Shown piece after piece: positions 55,082-63,950 of a DNA stretch of 64,000 nt; position 1 is the stretch's first letter, and each line of letters begins with the position of its first letter. Under the pieces are notes generated by a model. The model was not told the DNA's origin. It saw nothing but the letters and a program-made list of their open reading frames with translations, and made no database searches. A program made the position numbers and the translations under genes. This stretch comes from Methanocaldococcus vulcanius M7. Its GTDB lineage: Archaea > AGJL01 > Methanococci > Methanococcales > Methanocaldococcaceae. Location: assembly GCF_000024625.1 (NCBI RefSeq), contig NC_013407.1:682001-746000 (forward strand). The letters are read 5' to 3'.

Positions 55082-55888
55082 TTATTCGTTCTCTATTTCA
55101 TTTATTAAGTTAAGTGATTCAGCATCACCATATTTGTTGGCAATGGCTTTCACTTTTTCCAAAACTTTTGGTTTTTTGTTTGTTAATTTTTTTAACTCTT
55201 TGCAATATTTTATAACATCTCTATATGCGACATCTAAAAATTTGTTTTTAAATCTTGAAAGTTCATAAGCGAGTAAACCTCTCAAAACGTCATCTGTTGA
55301 GAATAGAAAGACAGGATGTATCCATATAAGGATTTTTCCATCCTCCCTTTCAACAAAATTCTCTATTCTATTAACATCCATAAACACATCAATATAGACA
55401 GAAACATCTCCTTTAAATCCTACTTCATCTATTAACTCTTCCAAAATCTCATTTACGTTTGTGTCAAATTCGATAATCTTTTCATCCAACTCTTCATCTT
55501 CTAACTCCATCCATTTTAATATCCTTTCCTTGAACTCGATTGTTGTGTTGCTTGTAGGATAAATTATATTATAATTTCTTGCGTCAAATTTATATTCTTT
55601 ACTTGTTCTTGAAGATAAAGTTATAATCATCAACCCTTCATCCAGATTTTTTAAATTTACACTTTTTAATGTGTATTTTCTTGCCTCAACATCAAAATCT
55701 TCTAAATGATCAATATCCTCTAAACATCTAATATATGCCTTCTCCCCATTTTTTCCTTTTAAATAAAATCCCTTAAATTCAATATCTGCTAAATCCCCTC
55801 TGATAACATCCTTAGAAAACTCATCTAAATTTCTGTAAATATCCAGAAGTATTTTTTTGGCTAAAACTTTTGAAGTTTCTGTTTTCAT
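55082..55888 (-). CDS. Uncharacterised protein
   Basis: A 268-residue soluble protein, start ATG at 55888 after GGTGAAAATT. Parts are acidic and Leu/Ile-rich. The C-terminal third contains LRGLLAYELSRFKNKFLDVAY, which looks like a metalloprotease helix (HExxH) with the catalytic His lost, inside a predicted helix. I do not recognise the family. It sits between nog1 (convergent) and the NIP7-type gene 85 bases upstream, a ribosome-related setting that might hint at a role in ribosome assembly. Confidence 0.6.
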   Translation of the reverse strand: MKTETSKVLAKKILLDIYRNLDEFSKDVIRGDLADIEFKGFYLKGKNGEKAYIRCLEDIDHLEDFDVEARKYTLKSVNLKNLDEGLMIITLSSRTSKEYKFDARNYNIIYPTSNTTIEFKERILKWMELEDEELDEKIIEFDTNVNEILEELIDEVGFKGDVSVYIDVFMDVNRIENFVEREDGKILIWIHPVFLFSTDDVLRGLLAYELSRFKNKFLDVAYRDVIKYCKELKKLTNKKPKVLEKVKAIANKYGDAESLNLINEIENE

Positions 55889-55973
55889 AATTTTCACCTT
55901 ATAAATATTTAATCAGATCAGAAAGTAAATCAGTAAGACAATTAATAAAACGAAATAATCATAAACAAACTGA

Positions 55974-56453
55974 TTATCCTCCTTCTCTCAAATACCATCC
56001 CTTATCTTTTATATTCTTTATCATCTTACCATCAAAAAATCCAATTCCTAAAAATTCTCTATTTTTGTTAAAAACTGCGATCCTTCCAGAGCCCTTTATT
56101 TCTAAGATCGAGTTTTTAAATACATCCCTTCCATACAGGAACAATTCCTCTGCTTTTTCATTCACAATTGCGTAATTATTCATTATTCCGTTAGAAATAA
56201 TAGTAAACCCCTCCAAAGAAAGTTTAAAATCTTTTCTAATCTCCCCAAATATATTGCCAACTGAAAATATATTGTTAAAGTTTTTCAACACTTTTATAAC
56301 GGATGGATTTGTGTAACAAACAGTTGTCCAATTTCCCTCCAAAGCAACTAATCTCTCATATTTAAAATTTTTTACTGCATTTGGGCTTAGATACCTCCCC
56401 AACTCTTTACTAATAAGATTTATTTCTCCTTTTAATAGTTTTCTCGCTTTCAT
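55974..56453 (-). CDS. NIP7/UPF0113-type PUA-domain protein
   Basis: A 159-residue protein with a C-terminal PUA-like RNA-binding domain ([38 protein letters not shown]) and an N-terminal alpha/beta part, the layout of archaeal NIP7 homologues that act in large-subunit rRNA maturation. ATG at 56453 follows GAGAGGTGAAGA. It ends within 16 bases of the next gene upstream on the same strand, so they form a unit. NIP7 orthology is likely but not certain. Confidence 0.72.
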   Translation of the reverse strand: MKARKLLKGEINLISKELGRYLSPNAVKNFKYERLVALEGNWTTVCYTNPSVIKVLKNFNNIFSVGNIFGEIRKDFKLSLEGFTIISNGIMNNYAIVNEKAEELFLYGRDVFKNSILEIKGSGRIAVFNKNREFLGIGFFDGKMIKNIKDKGWYLREGG

Positions 56454-56468
56454 TCTTCACCTCTCGAA

Positions 56469-57929
56469 TTATATCCCACTCAACAAATCCAAAAACTTCT
56501 TTGTTTTCTCTTTTTTGACTTTTCCATACTTCTCCAATTTCTTAACATTAACATTTTTTTCTTTTAAAACTTCTTTTATTGGCTCTATCAATGCTATCTT
56601 TTTAAGCAGATCTTCAATCTCTTTTTTATCAAAGTTGAATCTCTCTACCGCATTCCAATCGTGAATTAAGTAAAGCGCAACTCCTCCAACATTTTTTAGA
56701 GGAATTTGGTATTTTGGCAATTCTTCTTCTAATTTAAATTTTAAATCCAACACATCAGTGCAATTAATCCCATCAACCTTCATCCAAGATAAGAATCCTT
56801 TTTGAGGTGTGATCATTATTGATGGAAATAGATTACTTCTTGCTCTTTCATCCGGGGTTTTGCAAAGGTAAAATTTAAACACATCTTCAGAAAACTTCTT
56901 AACAAGTATATCCTTAGAGACCTCTTTTGAGATTTCATTTCTAATTTGAAGAGCTTTTTTCAGGGGATCTATTGGTTCTCCATTTTTAAAAAGCCCTTCT
57001 CTTTCGAGCATCTCTTTTAATTCCAATTCTTTTAATTTTTTTTCTTCCATGCATCTAATATCCAAGATTCCTCCATTTACATCTGTTTCAGTTCTAAACA
57101 TCATACATATGTCTAAATATTTGTTTAGATAGGATTTTTCTTCTTCGTTTAACAACTCATCGATCTTTTTCTTGATAGAGTTTTCAATCTCATCTTTATA
57201 CGTCTTCAAATATCCAATTGCTAAGACCCTTCTAACATACTGATCGTCTATTATTTTATTTTTTGAAAAATTTCTTTTTATTGATGTAATTATAGCATTT
57301 CCAAACTTTTCTTTAATAAATTTCTCGTAATTTGGATCCTCCACCTTTACTCTTTTAAATTCTCTTTTTCCCTTATTTATGACGATAAGAGAGATCGTAT
57401 AAGATGTTAAAACCCCCCTACCCTTCGGCTCTAAGATGTCTAAAAAAGTTTTATACGTTGATACAAGATAAGGAGGGAATTCAAACATCATCCTCTTGTA
57501 AGATCCATCCAGAGGAAGATTTGGAGGAAGTAGGATGTTTCCAATATCCTCAGTTAAGTGGGATAAAGCGATCTTATGGGCTACTAATGCATGCCTTACT
57601 CTCTCCAAGATCCCCTTTTTTTCGCTTGCTATTCTTCTTAGGTATGTGCTATAACTTGCTATCTCTTGTAGTCCTTCACTATCATAGCCCCCTTTCAATT
57701 TCCCAACATTTTTATAAGGAGAATCAAATTCTAAAAATTCCATCTTGGATTTTAAATCTTGTAAGATCTTTAAATTTTTTTCTAATGTGGAGATTATATC
57801 GGATAATTCATTTTTATCAATATTTTTGTTTTTTATTTTCTCAACTACTGTTTTTAATTTCTCATTTAACCCGCTTAGTGAATCCAGAAATTCATTTGCA
57901 TTGTTAATTAAATTTCCAGTGTTATCCAT
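56469..57929 (-). CDS. DUF530-like archaeal protein
   Basis: A 486-residue soluble protein, start ATG 57929 after GGGTAATT (a longer frame would add nine residues). The first 100 residues are highly charged and predicted coiled-coil (NEKLKTVVEKIKNKNIDKNE). The core has few cysteines and a YNKG-like ISLIVINKGKREFKRVKVED block. It resembles a methanococcal family of unknown function (DUF530), by my recollection. It is 100 bases downstream of cca and 15 bases upstream of the NIP7-type gene, implying an RNA-related operon. Confidence 0.6.
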   Translation of the reverse strand: MDNTGNLINNANEFLDSLSGLNEKLKTVVEKIKNKNIDKNELSDIISTLEKNLKILQDLKSKMEFLEFDSPYKNVGKLKGGYDSEGLQEIASYSTYLRRIASEKKGILERVRHALVAHKIALSHLTEDIGNILLPPNLPLDGSYKRMMFEFPPYLVSTYKTFLDILEPKGRGVLTSYTISLIVINKGKREFKRVKVEDPNYEKFIKEKFGNAIITSIKRNFSKNKIIDDQYVRRVLAIGYLKTYKDEIENSIKKKIDELLNEEEKSYLNKYLDICMMFRTETDVNGGILDIRCMEEKKLKELELKEMLEREGLFKNGEPIDPLKKALQIRNEISKEVSKDILVKKFSEDVFKFYLCKTPDERARSNLFPSIMITPQKGFLSWMKVDGINCTDVLDLKFKLEEELPKYQIPLKNVGGVALYLIHDWNAVERFNFDKKEIEDLLKKIALIEPIKEVLKEKNVNVKKLEKYGKVKKEKTKKFLDLLSGI

Positions 57930-58028
57930 AATTACCCTACTCTGAGGTCTTTTCAATATTTAAAACATCAAATAATTTACAAAACTGTATGCTACTAAAA
58001 TGTAATGTAAAGAATATAAAACCAAAAG

Positions 58029-59342
58029 TTAGGAATAAGTTTTATCTAAATCTAACTCAATGATCTCTCCATTTTTTGGATTTACATGTTTGGGTATTGA
58101 AATATTTACAAATTTTCCGTTTATGATGTCTTTAAATAACTCAACCACATGAGAGTATTTTCGCTCAGCATATGCACATACTTTACAACCCTTTATAAAA
58201 ACTTTATCATATTTTTTTAGGAAATTTTCAACCCTCTCCCTATCGAACACAGGTGGACCTTCTCTTAATATAACCTTTGGCAGTTTCTCAACTAAAAACT
58301 CCCAATACAAATAACAAAACTTATCATCTGCAAAACACTTACTACTCAAAATTACAAATTCATTTTTAGTTATTGCTTTATTTATACTTTTTTGAAGCTT
58401 TTCCATCTGCGGGTAGAGGATGTCATCTACAACATCTTCTCTTCGAATTTTTAATATCAATCTATAACCATGTGGTCTGTCTTCCAATTTTTCCTCAATT
58501 TTTTTTCCATAATCTTTAAAAAATTCTAATGATGGGTTTTTTAAAAATTCCCTTGCATAAAATATAAATTTGCAAAAGTTCTCTTTGCTTAGTGGAGATG
58601 CAACATTTCTATTTAAATCTACAGGATCATAAACTACAAGTGGATCATCAAACCTTTTTAGATTAATTTTTTCTCTACTGTATAATTCAAAAATATCTTT
58701 TAAAATTATTGTTTTTCCTAATTTCCAATTTTGAGCATCTTTTAGTAAATTTTCAAAGGATCCATAATGTAAAATCAACAATTCACATAGATAACCAGAA
58801 AAACCCTTAGTTTTAACATCAGATCCATAAAGTCCTAAACTTCTTAAAAATGCCTTTAACACTCTAACTTCATCACATAACTCCTCATTTAACCTATTAC
58901 ATAAAAATTTGTGATGAAGAGGCGTTCGATCGACAGCAGATATTATCCTCTCTCCAAATTCAATTTTATAACAAGGAACTATATCTACTTCATATCCGTC
59001 TATAATTCCATTGACGTATGGATGAGAGGCATAGTTTATTGAGTAGGTTCCATTTAGTTCACTTATTGTCTCAATTCCTATCTTTATCCCGATGTCTTCA
59101 AGCGTCTCCTCATTGACAGATCTGTCAAATAATAAAAAAATGTCAATATCGTAATCGTTCTTTAAATTTGTGTTTCGTGCAGAGGATCCAACCAACAAAA
59201 CTTCCAAGACAGGAAAATTATTTCTTTTGATGATCTCCCATATTTTGCCTATTATTGCGTTAGATTTACGTTTAAGATTTTCCATTTCCTCTTTTGAAGG
59301 TTTTATCTCTTTTAGAACTTCCTCTTTTATATGTTCTATCAA
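58029..59342 (-). CDS. cca: CCA-adding enzyme (class I tRNA nucleotidyltransferase)
   Basis: A 437-residue enzyme that adds or repairs the tRNA 3' CCA. The archaeal catalytic motif is VGSSARNTNLKNDYDIDIFL (residues 51-70, metal-binding Asp65 and Asp67), with the third carboxylate in GYEVDIVPCY. TTG start at 59342 follows GGTGATCTAA; there is no nearby ATG. The neck and body regions follow (VRVLKAFLRSLGLYG). It is the first gene of a minus-strand group with the DUF530-like and NIP7-type genes, and the structured RNA lies directly upstream. Confidence 0.93.
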   Translation of the reverse strand: MIEHIKEEVLKEIKPSKEEMENLKRKSNAIIGKIWEIIKRNNFPVLEVLLVGSSARNTNLKNDYDIDIFLLFDRSVNEETLEDIGIKIGIETISELNGTYSINYASHPYVNGIIDGYEVDIVPCYKIEFGERIISAVDRTPLHHKFLCNRLNEELCDEVRVLKAFLRSLGLYGSDVKTKGFSGYLCELLILHYGSFENLLKDAQNWKLGKTIILKDIFELYSREKINLKRFDDPLVVYDPVDLNRNVASPLSKENFCKFIFYAREFLKNPSLEFFKDYGKKIEEKLEDRPHGYRLILKIRREDVVDDILYPQMEKLQKSINKAITKNEFVILSSKCFADDKFCYLYWEFLVEKLPKVILREGPPVFDRERVENFLKKYDKVFIKGCKVCAYAERKYSHVVELFKDIINGKFVNISIPKHVNPKNGEIIELDLDKTYS

Positions 59343-59509
59343 TTAGATCACCATAGAATAAGATTTATTTCTTAAACAAAAATAAAACCAACATTGATAA
59401 GACAATGATAAGACAATAATAAAATGATTGTATCAATATTATTTATTGTATTATGATTATTTTTATTATTAGAAAAACAATATTCAACAGTGAAAGTGAA
59501 AATTTAAAA

Positions 59510-59640
59510 AAATGTCTCTACCCTTGGAAAACCGATAAACCCTCATCGAAGCCCAATGGCTACTCAGGACGGCCGCCTTGTGGGTAGAGTGCCGAGGTGG
59601 TTTCATCCCAGAGAGGTCTCCACCTGATTGGCAGAATATA
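59510..59640 (-). ncRNA. Structured RNA with H/ACA guide-RNA features
   Basis: A GC-rich block on the minus strand with two hairpins. The first pairs TGCC with GGCA and AGGTGG with CCACCT. The second closes with CTCTACCC (59589-59582) and GGGTAGAG (59523-59516), immediately followed by ACA and a T-run, as at an H/ACA RNA 3' end. Inside the second hairpin CCTGA faces CGATGAGG around a GTAGCC/GGGCTTC stem, which looks like a kink-turn bound by L7Ae. A TATA box lies about 25 bases upstream. GC-rich RNAs of this sort were found by composition screens in M. jannaschii. Targets are unknown. Confidence 0.7.
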
Positions 59641-59658
59641 CTTTTAAAGAAGAAGTGA

Positions 59659-59666
59659 TATATAAA
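59659..59666 (-). promoter_or_regulatory. TATA box of the structured RNA
   Basis: TTTATATA on the minus strand, flanked by CG upstream and TCACTTC downstream. It is placed so that transcription would start near 59637, just at the base of the first hairpin. This fixes the strand of the RNA. Confidence 0.65.
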
Positions 59667-59774
59667 CGTTTTTTATAGTGTTCTTTTATAAATGTAAATA
59701 TTTCTATTTTAATTTATTTTAAATAATTCGAGCAATTAATAAAATGAATTTAACAGCAAATCATTTAACTTTGT

Positions 59775-60689
59775 TTATTTTAACCATCCAAAGTATTTTT
59801 CAATAATATACCACGCTCCCTGTGGCGGAATCAAGCCCACTTCCGTTATTATTGCATCAATATACTTAGACGGCGTTACATCAAAAGCAGGATTTCTGAT
59901 CTTTATTCCCTTATACTTTCCTTCAAAAACTACAACCTCAGAAGGATCTCTTTCTTCAATTTCTATTAATTCCCCAACTATCGTTTTCGGATGGAATTTA
60001 TACGTCTCAGCAGCTGTTAAAAAGGGAACTCTACTTTCATTTGCTACTAACGCTATTTGTGAGGTTCCAATTTTGTTCACAAGACATCCGTTTGCTGTTA
60101 TAGCATCTGCTCCAACAACAACAATATCTATTTCTCTTATAAAGTATCTAACTGCTGAATCTACAATGAGAGTTGTATCTATACCATAATCATATAAGGT
60201 TTTAGCAGTTATATATCCCTGATTCCGTGGTCTTGTTTCGGTGCAAAACACTTTAATTTCTTTTCCTTCATCATAAGCAGTTTTTATAACACTTATTGCA
60301 GCTTCAGAGTTGCAGTGAGTTAATATTGTATCTCCATCTCTTATTCTATTAGCCCCAAATTTTCCTATATTTTCAATTGCCTTTAATGACGAATTTATAA
60401 ACTCCTCTGCTCTTTTTACGACCCCAATTTTCGGATTCTCATCTTCTAAACCCTTTAAAACAAATTTTACTGCATTTGGTAAAGAAACTGCCGTTGGTCG
60501 TGCAGATACCAACAACTCTCCCGCCTTCTTCATTCTAATTTTAAATTCTTCATCATTTAAATCTTGTATTTTCAATGCATACGTTTTCAATGCATTAGCC
60601 GCAGCCCTACCAATCCTACCAGCCCCTCTAATCTCCATATTTTTAATTTTTTCAAACGTTTCTTTTATAACATCTATCTCACGTTCCAT
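59775..60689 (-). CDS. Ribose-1,5-bisphosphate isomerase
   Basis: A 304-residue member of the eIF2B-alpha/MtnA-related isomerase family. In the archaeal AMP pathway it converts ribose-1,5-bisphosphate to ribulose-1,5-bisphosphate for type III RubisCO. The catalytic pair is Cys126 in LTHCNSEAA and Asp195 in VVGADAITANG; RGAGRIGRAAANAL and RPTAVSLPNAV are the phosphate-site blocks. ATG at 60689 follows AGGTGTGATTT. RubisCO and AMP phosphorylase are not in the window. An eIF2B-like role is less likely given the active-site residues. Confidence 0.85.
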   Translation of the reverse strand: MEREIDVIKETFEKIKNMEIRGAGRIGRAAANALKTYALKIQDLNDEEFKIRMKKAGELLVSARPTAVSLPNAVKFVLKGLEDENPKIGVVKRAEEFINSSLKAIENIGKFGANRIRDGDTILTHCNSEAAISVIKTAYDEGKEIKVFCTETRPRNQGYITAKTLYDYGIDTTLIVDSAVRYFIREIDIVVVGADAITANGCLVNKIGTSQIALVANESRVPFLTAAETYKFHPKTIVGELIEIEERDPSEVVVFEGKYKGIKIRNPAFDVTPSKYIDAIITEVGLIPPQGAWYIIEKYFGWLK

Positions 60690-61130
60690 AAATCACACCT
60701 TTTAATATCACTACACTTAAAGTTTTAACCTAACTTTTATTTAAACATAACTATTTGTTTTCTTATTTATCTTGTTGTTTGTTTTTATTTTTTTGTGTTT
60801 TGAGTTTTTAGTTTAGATTTTTGTTTTTTATTTGTTTTTAGTTGGTTTCTAAGGGGTGGTTTGTTTTATTATTTTGTATATTTGGATGTATTTAATTATG
60901 GAGATTTTTTAGAGTTTTTAATTGTTTGTAGTTGTTTTTAAAAATCCATGGTTGATTAAGTGTGTTTTTTGTTTTTATGTTTTATTTATTGTTGTTTTTT
61001 AAATAAAAGTTCGAATTGTTTTGTTATAGGGTTTATAAAGAAGAGGGGTTATCTATGGGTAGAAGTTTTATAGTGTAGAAAAATATAAATATTAGTAAAA
61101 ACATTATAATGAAATAAGAAAGATTGCCCT
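60690..61130 (+). promoter_or_regulatory. CRISPR leader region, strongly depleted in C
   Basis: A 441-base stretch before the first repeat. From about 60760 to 61030 the plus strand is almost only T, G and A with very few C (long runs like TTTTGTTTTTAGTTGG), unlike other intergenic regions here. A TATA-like AAATATAAATATT near 61079-61091, about 45 bases before repeat 1, could drive the pre-crRNA. The opposite end of the array has a decayed repeat, which supports this side as the leader. Confidence 0.7.
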
Positions 61131-62904
61131 ATTAAAATCAGCACGAGTCGTGATGGAAACTCTTTTTCATCTATCTCTTTATACTGTATTAATACTGACT
61201 CAATTAAAATCAGCACGAGTCGTGATGGAAACTGAGGAAATTAAAATACAGTTAGCTGTTCAGAATGATAACATAATTAAAATCAGCACGAGTCGTGATG
61301 GAAACGTTTATATCAAATACTGATGATACTGATACTGCTGGTATTAAAATCAGCACGAGTCGTGATGGAAACTATGTGTTAAGGTTTCCAAAGCAGTATG
61401 TTAAATACGGTATTAAAATCAGCACGAGTCGTGATGGAAACTGGTTTAGTAAAAATGGGAGAAGAAGGAATCGATTTCCCAAATTAAAATCAGCACGAGT
61501 CGTGATGGAAACCATTGACATCATGTTTGAGAGTAAATTCTGAGGGTATTAAAATCAGCACGAGTCGTGATGGAAACTATGCAAGATATTCTTTATTATT
61601 GATAAAAGATCATTAAAATCAGCACGAGTCGTGATGGAAACCTGGTTCATTTTTTTAAGGAATTTTTAAAAATTTAATTAAAATCAGCACGAGTCGTGAT
61701 GGAAACATAAGCGTATTTGAGTTTTATGATGATGCTACAGCAATTAAAATCAGCACGAGTCGTGATGGAAACCTTTTATACCGTTTGCGAGTGAATACCT
61801 TTCGCATTAAAATCAGCACGAGTCGTGATGGAAACAGAGCCATTGCCCCGAATTTTTGTAGTGGAAGTATTAAAATCAGCACGAGTCGTGATGGAAACTA
61901 GATTAACAAGAAAATTAAGAAATATGGGATTGAATTAAAATCAGCACGAGTCGTGATGGAAACTGAAATAGCAATAGATTCACAAAACACAGTATTTATA
62001 TATTAATTAAAATCAGCACGGATCGTGATGGAAACTGAGATCAGGGGCAAAACTATTTATCTTTTTTATATTAAAATCAGCACGGATCGTGATGGAAACT
62101 TGATTGCATCATTTCCATCGGATTCTGTGTTGTTTCAAATTAAAATCAGCACGGATCGTGATGGAAACACATCAAGATTAACTGAAGAGGAAGTTAATGT
62201 TGAAATTAAAATCAGCACGGATCGTGATGGAAACACATCAAGATTAACTGAAGAGGAAGTTAATGTTGAAATTAAAATCAGCACGGATCGTGATGGAAAC
62301 ACATCAGATATATACTTATTATACCACTGTGTTAATTAAAATCAGCACGGATCGTGATGGAAACTACCGTAATCTACTCCGAAGTATTTGCATAATTCAC
62401 TGTATTAAAATCAGCACGGATCGTGATGGAAACACATCAGATATATACTTATTATACCACTGTGTTAATTAAAATCAGCACGGATCGTGATGGAAACTAC
62501 CGTAATCTACTCCGAAGTATTTGCATAATTCACTGTATTAAAATCAGCACGGATCGTGATGGAAACACTTTTGAATTTACTTAATGATGGATGGAGATCT
62601 GCATTAAAATCAGCACGGATCGTGATGGAAACATTTTATTTAGTTCTTCAACAACTCTTACAAGTTCATCAACATTAAAATCAGCACGGATCGTGATGGA
62701 AACTTATGATAATTACCCTATAAATGCATTGTTAAAAATATTAAAATCAGCACGAGTCGTGATGGAAACCTTTGTTAGAGGAAAGTAAGTTATCAGCTTG
62801 TTATACATTAAAATCAGCACGGATCGTGATGGAAACAAGAATACTCCTGCACTGCTATAAACTTGTTTAGTCCAATTAAAATCAGCACGTCTTGTAATAA
62901 AAAA
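61131..62904 (+). CRISPR. CRISPR array, 27 repeats and 26 spacers
   Basis: Thirty-base repeats starting ATTAAAATCAGCACG and ending CGTGATGGAAAC, at 61131, 61203, 61276, 61343, 61412, 61483, 61548, 61612, 61677, 61743, 61806, 61869, 61934, 62006, 62070, 62139, 62205, 62271, 62335, 62404, 62468, 62537, 62603, 62674, 62740, 62807 and 62875. Spacers are 33-43 bases. Repeats 1-13 and 25 have GAGTCGTG in the stem; repeats 14-24 and 26 have GGATCGTG; the last is decayed after the first 15 bases. The 3' GATGGAAAC matches the usual 5' crRNA tag. Two spacer duplications occur. No cas genes are in the window. Confidence 0.97.
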
Positions 62905-63133
62905 GATAAAAGAAATTTGATTAATCAACTCTAAAAGAGACAGATTGCCTAACGTTATGATATAGGAATTAGGACAGATCCTATGGAACTTAAACTTTTT
63001 AAAGGATGTTTCTCTCATTTATAATTCTTTTAATTATCAAAATCAGACCTTTTTATGAATGTTAATTCCTAAAAATTATATCAATTTTTATAAAAAATTA
63101 AGTTAAAATAGCCATCTTCAAAAAGTTTTAATT
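62905..63133. other. Gap after the CRISPR array
   Basis: A 229-base AT-rich stretch between the decayed terminal repeat and the DJ-1-like gene. No frame or structure of note is seen. Confidence 0.35.
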
Positions 63134-63760
63134 TTATTTAGAGTTGTTTTCTATAACTTTAAGAACTTCTAATCCGAATACTCTTGCGTAGTTAGGAGAT
63201 TGTGCAGTTATTATATTTCCATCAACAACGACTCCTTTATCCTCATATATTGCTCCATATTTTTTTAATTCTTCTATTGCCTCGGGATCTGGGAAGACAG
63301 TTGCTTTTTTACCCTTTAGAATACCTGCTCTTGCTAAAACAACAGGAGATAAGCAAATAGCTGCAACAACTTTATGATCTTCATAAAATTTCTTAACTAA
63401 GGATAACAATTCAGTATTATTCCATAGATATTCTTTGGAGCCGATCCCTCCTGGTATAACTATTGCCACATATTCGTTAGGGTTTACTTCATTTATGGTT
63501 TTATTTACAGTTATTTTATTTCCAAGCATACCTATGCATGTGCCTTTTTTTGTAGAGACGACATCTACTTTTAATCCATTTGCTTCAAATACTGCCATTG
63601 GTTCAAATAACTCCTCATCTCGGAAGTCCTTTGGAGCAATAACCATTAAAACTTTTTTATTACTCATAATTTCCCTCTTTTCGTTTGGAGAGGATGTGCA
63701 CATTGAAGAGAGTAGTGTAGTTATTATCAGCGCTATTAAGATCAATTTTAACTTTGCCAT
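63134..63760 (-). CDS. DJ-1/PfpI-family lipoprotein
   Basis: A 208-residue protein with a hydrophobic signal and lipobox LLSSMC (Cys21), then a full DJ-1/PfpI domain. The nucleophile elbow AAICLSPVVLA carries Cys136; the acidic partner is in RDEELFEPMAVFEANG and IPGGIGSKEYLW is the oxyanion region. The residue after the Cys is Leu where PfpI proteases have His, so protease activity is doubtful. Export of a DJ-1 protein is unusual. ATG at 63760 follows GTGAGAGC. It is divergent from the HAD-type gene at the window end, as its homologue is in M. jannaschii by recollection. Confidence 0.8.
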   Translation of the reverse strand: MAKLKLILIALIITTLLSSMCTSSPNEKREIMSNKKVLMVIAPKDFRDEELFEPMAVFEANGLKVDVVSTKKGTCIGMLGNKITVNKTINEVNPNEYVAIVIPGGIGSKEYLWNNTELLSLVKKFYEDHKVVAAICLSPVVLARAGILKGKKATVFPDPEAIEELKKYGAIYEDKGVVVDGNIITAQSPNYARVFGLEVLKVIENNSK

Positions 63761-63950
63761 GCTCTCACAAATAGTTCAACAATAGTTTATATGCATTTAG
63801 ATAATATTTTTTATTGAATGATATTTTATTATCATTATTGTCTTATATCTTAATCTTAAAAATTTTTATTTTATGTTATAACTTAAATTATATTAAAAAT
63901 TATATTAATTATTATTTAGTTTATTTAGTATATTTAGTTTAGGGATTGAC

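Larger units (their letters stand above)
59343..59774. other. Gap between cca and ribose-1,5-bisphosphate isomerase, containing an RNA gene
   Basis: A 432-base gap that is AT-rich except for a sharply GC-rich block of about 130 bases (59510-59640), described below as a structured RNA with its own promoter. The rest shows no frame of note. Confidence 0.6.

Noticed and set aside
57404-57907. 167-codon frame opposite the DUF530-like gene
   Set aside because: Antisense shadow without start signals; the minus-strand gene has good operon context and a start site.
59510-59640. tRNA or RNase P RNA interpretation of the GC-rich block
   Set aside because: No tRNA T-loop or CCA-stem pattern is present, and the block is too short and lacks recognisable RNase P core elements.
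61295-61543. Plus-strand open frames (also 62025-62339, 62263-62472, 62591-62788) crossing the CRISPR array
   Set aside because: Their translations repeat KISTSRDGN, KISTDRDGN or LKSARVVMET, which is just the CRISPR repeat read in two frames.
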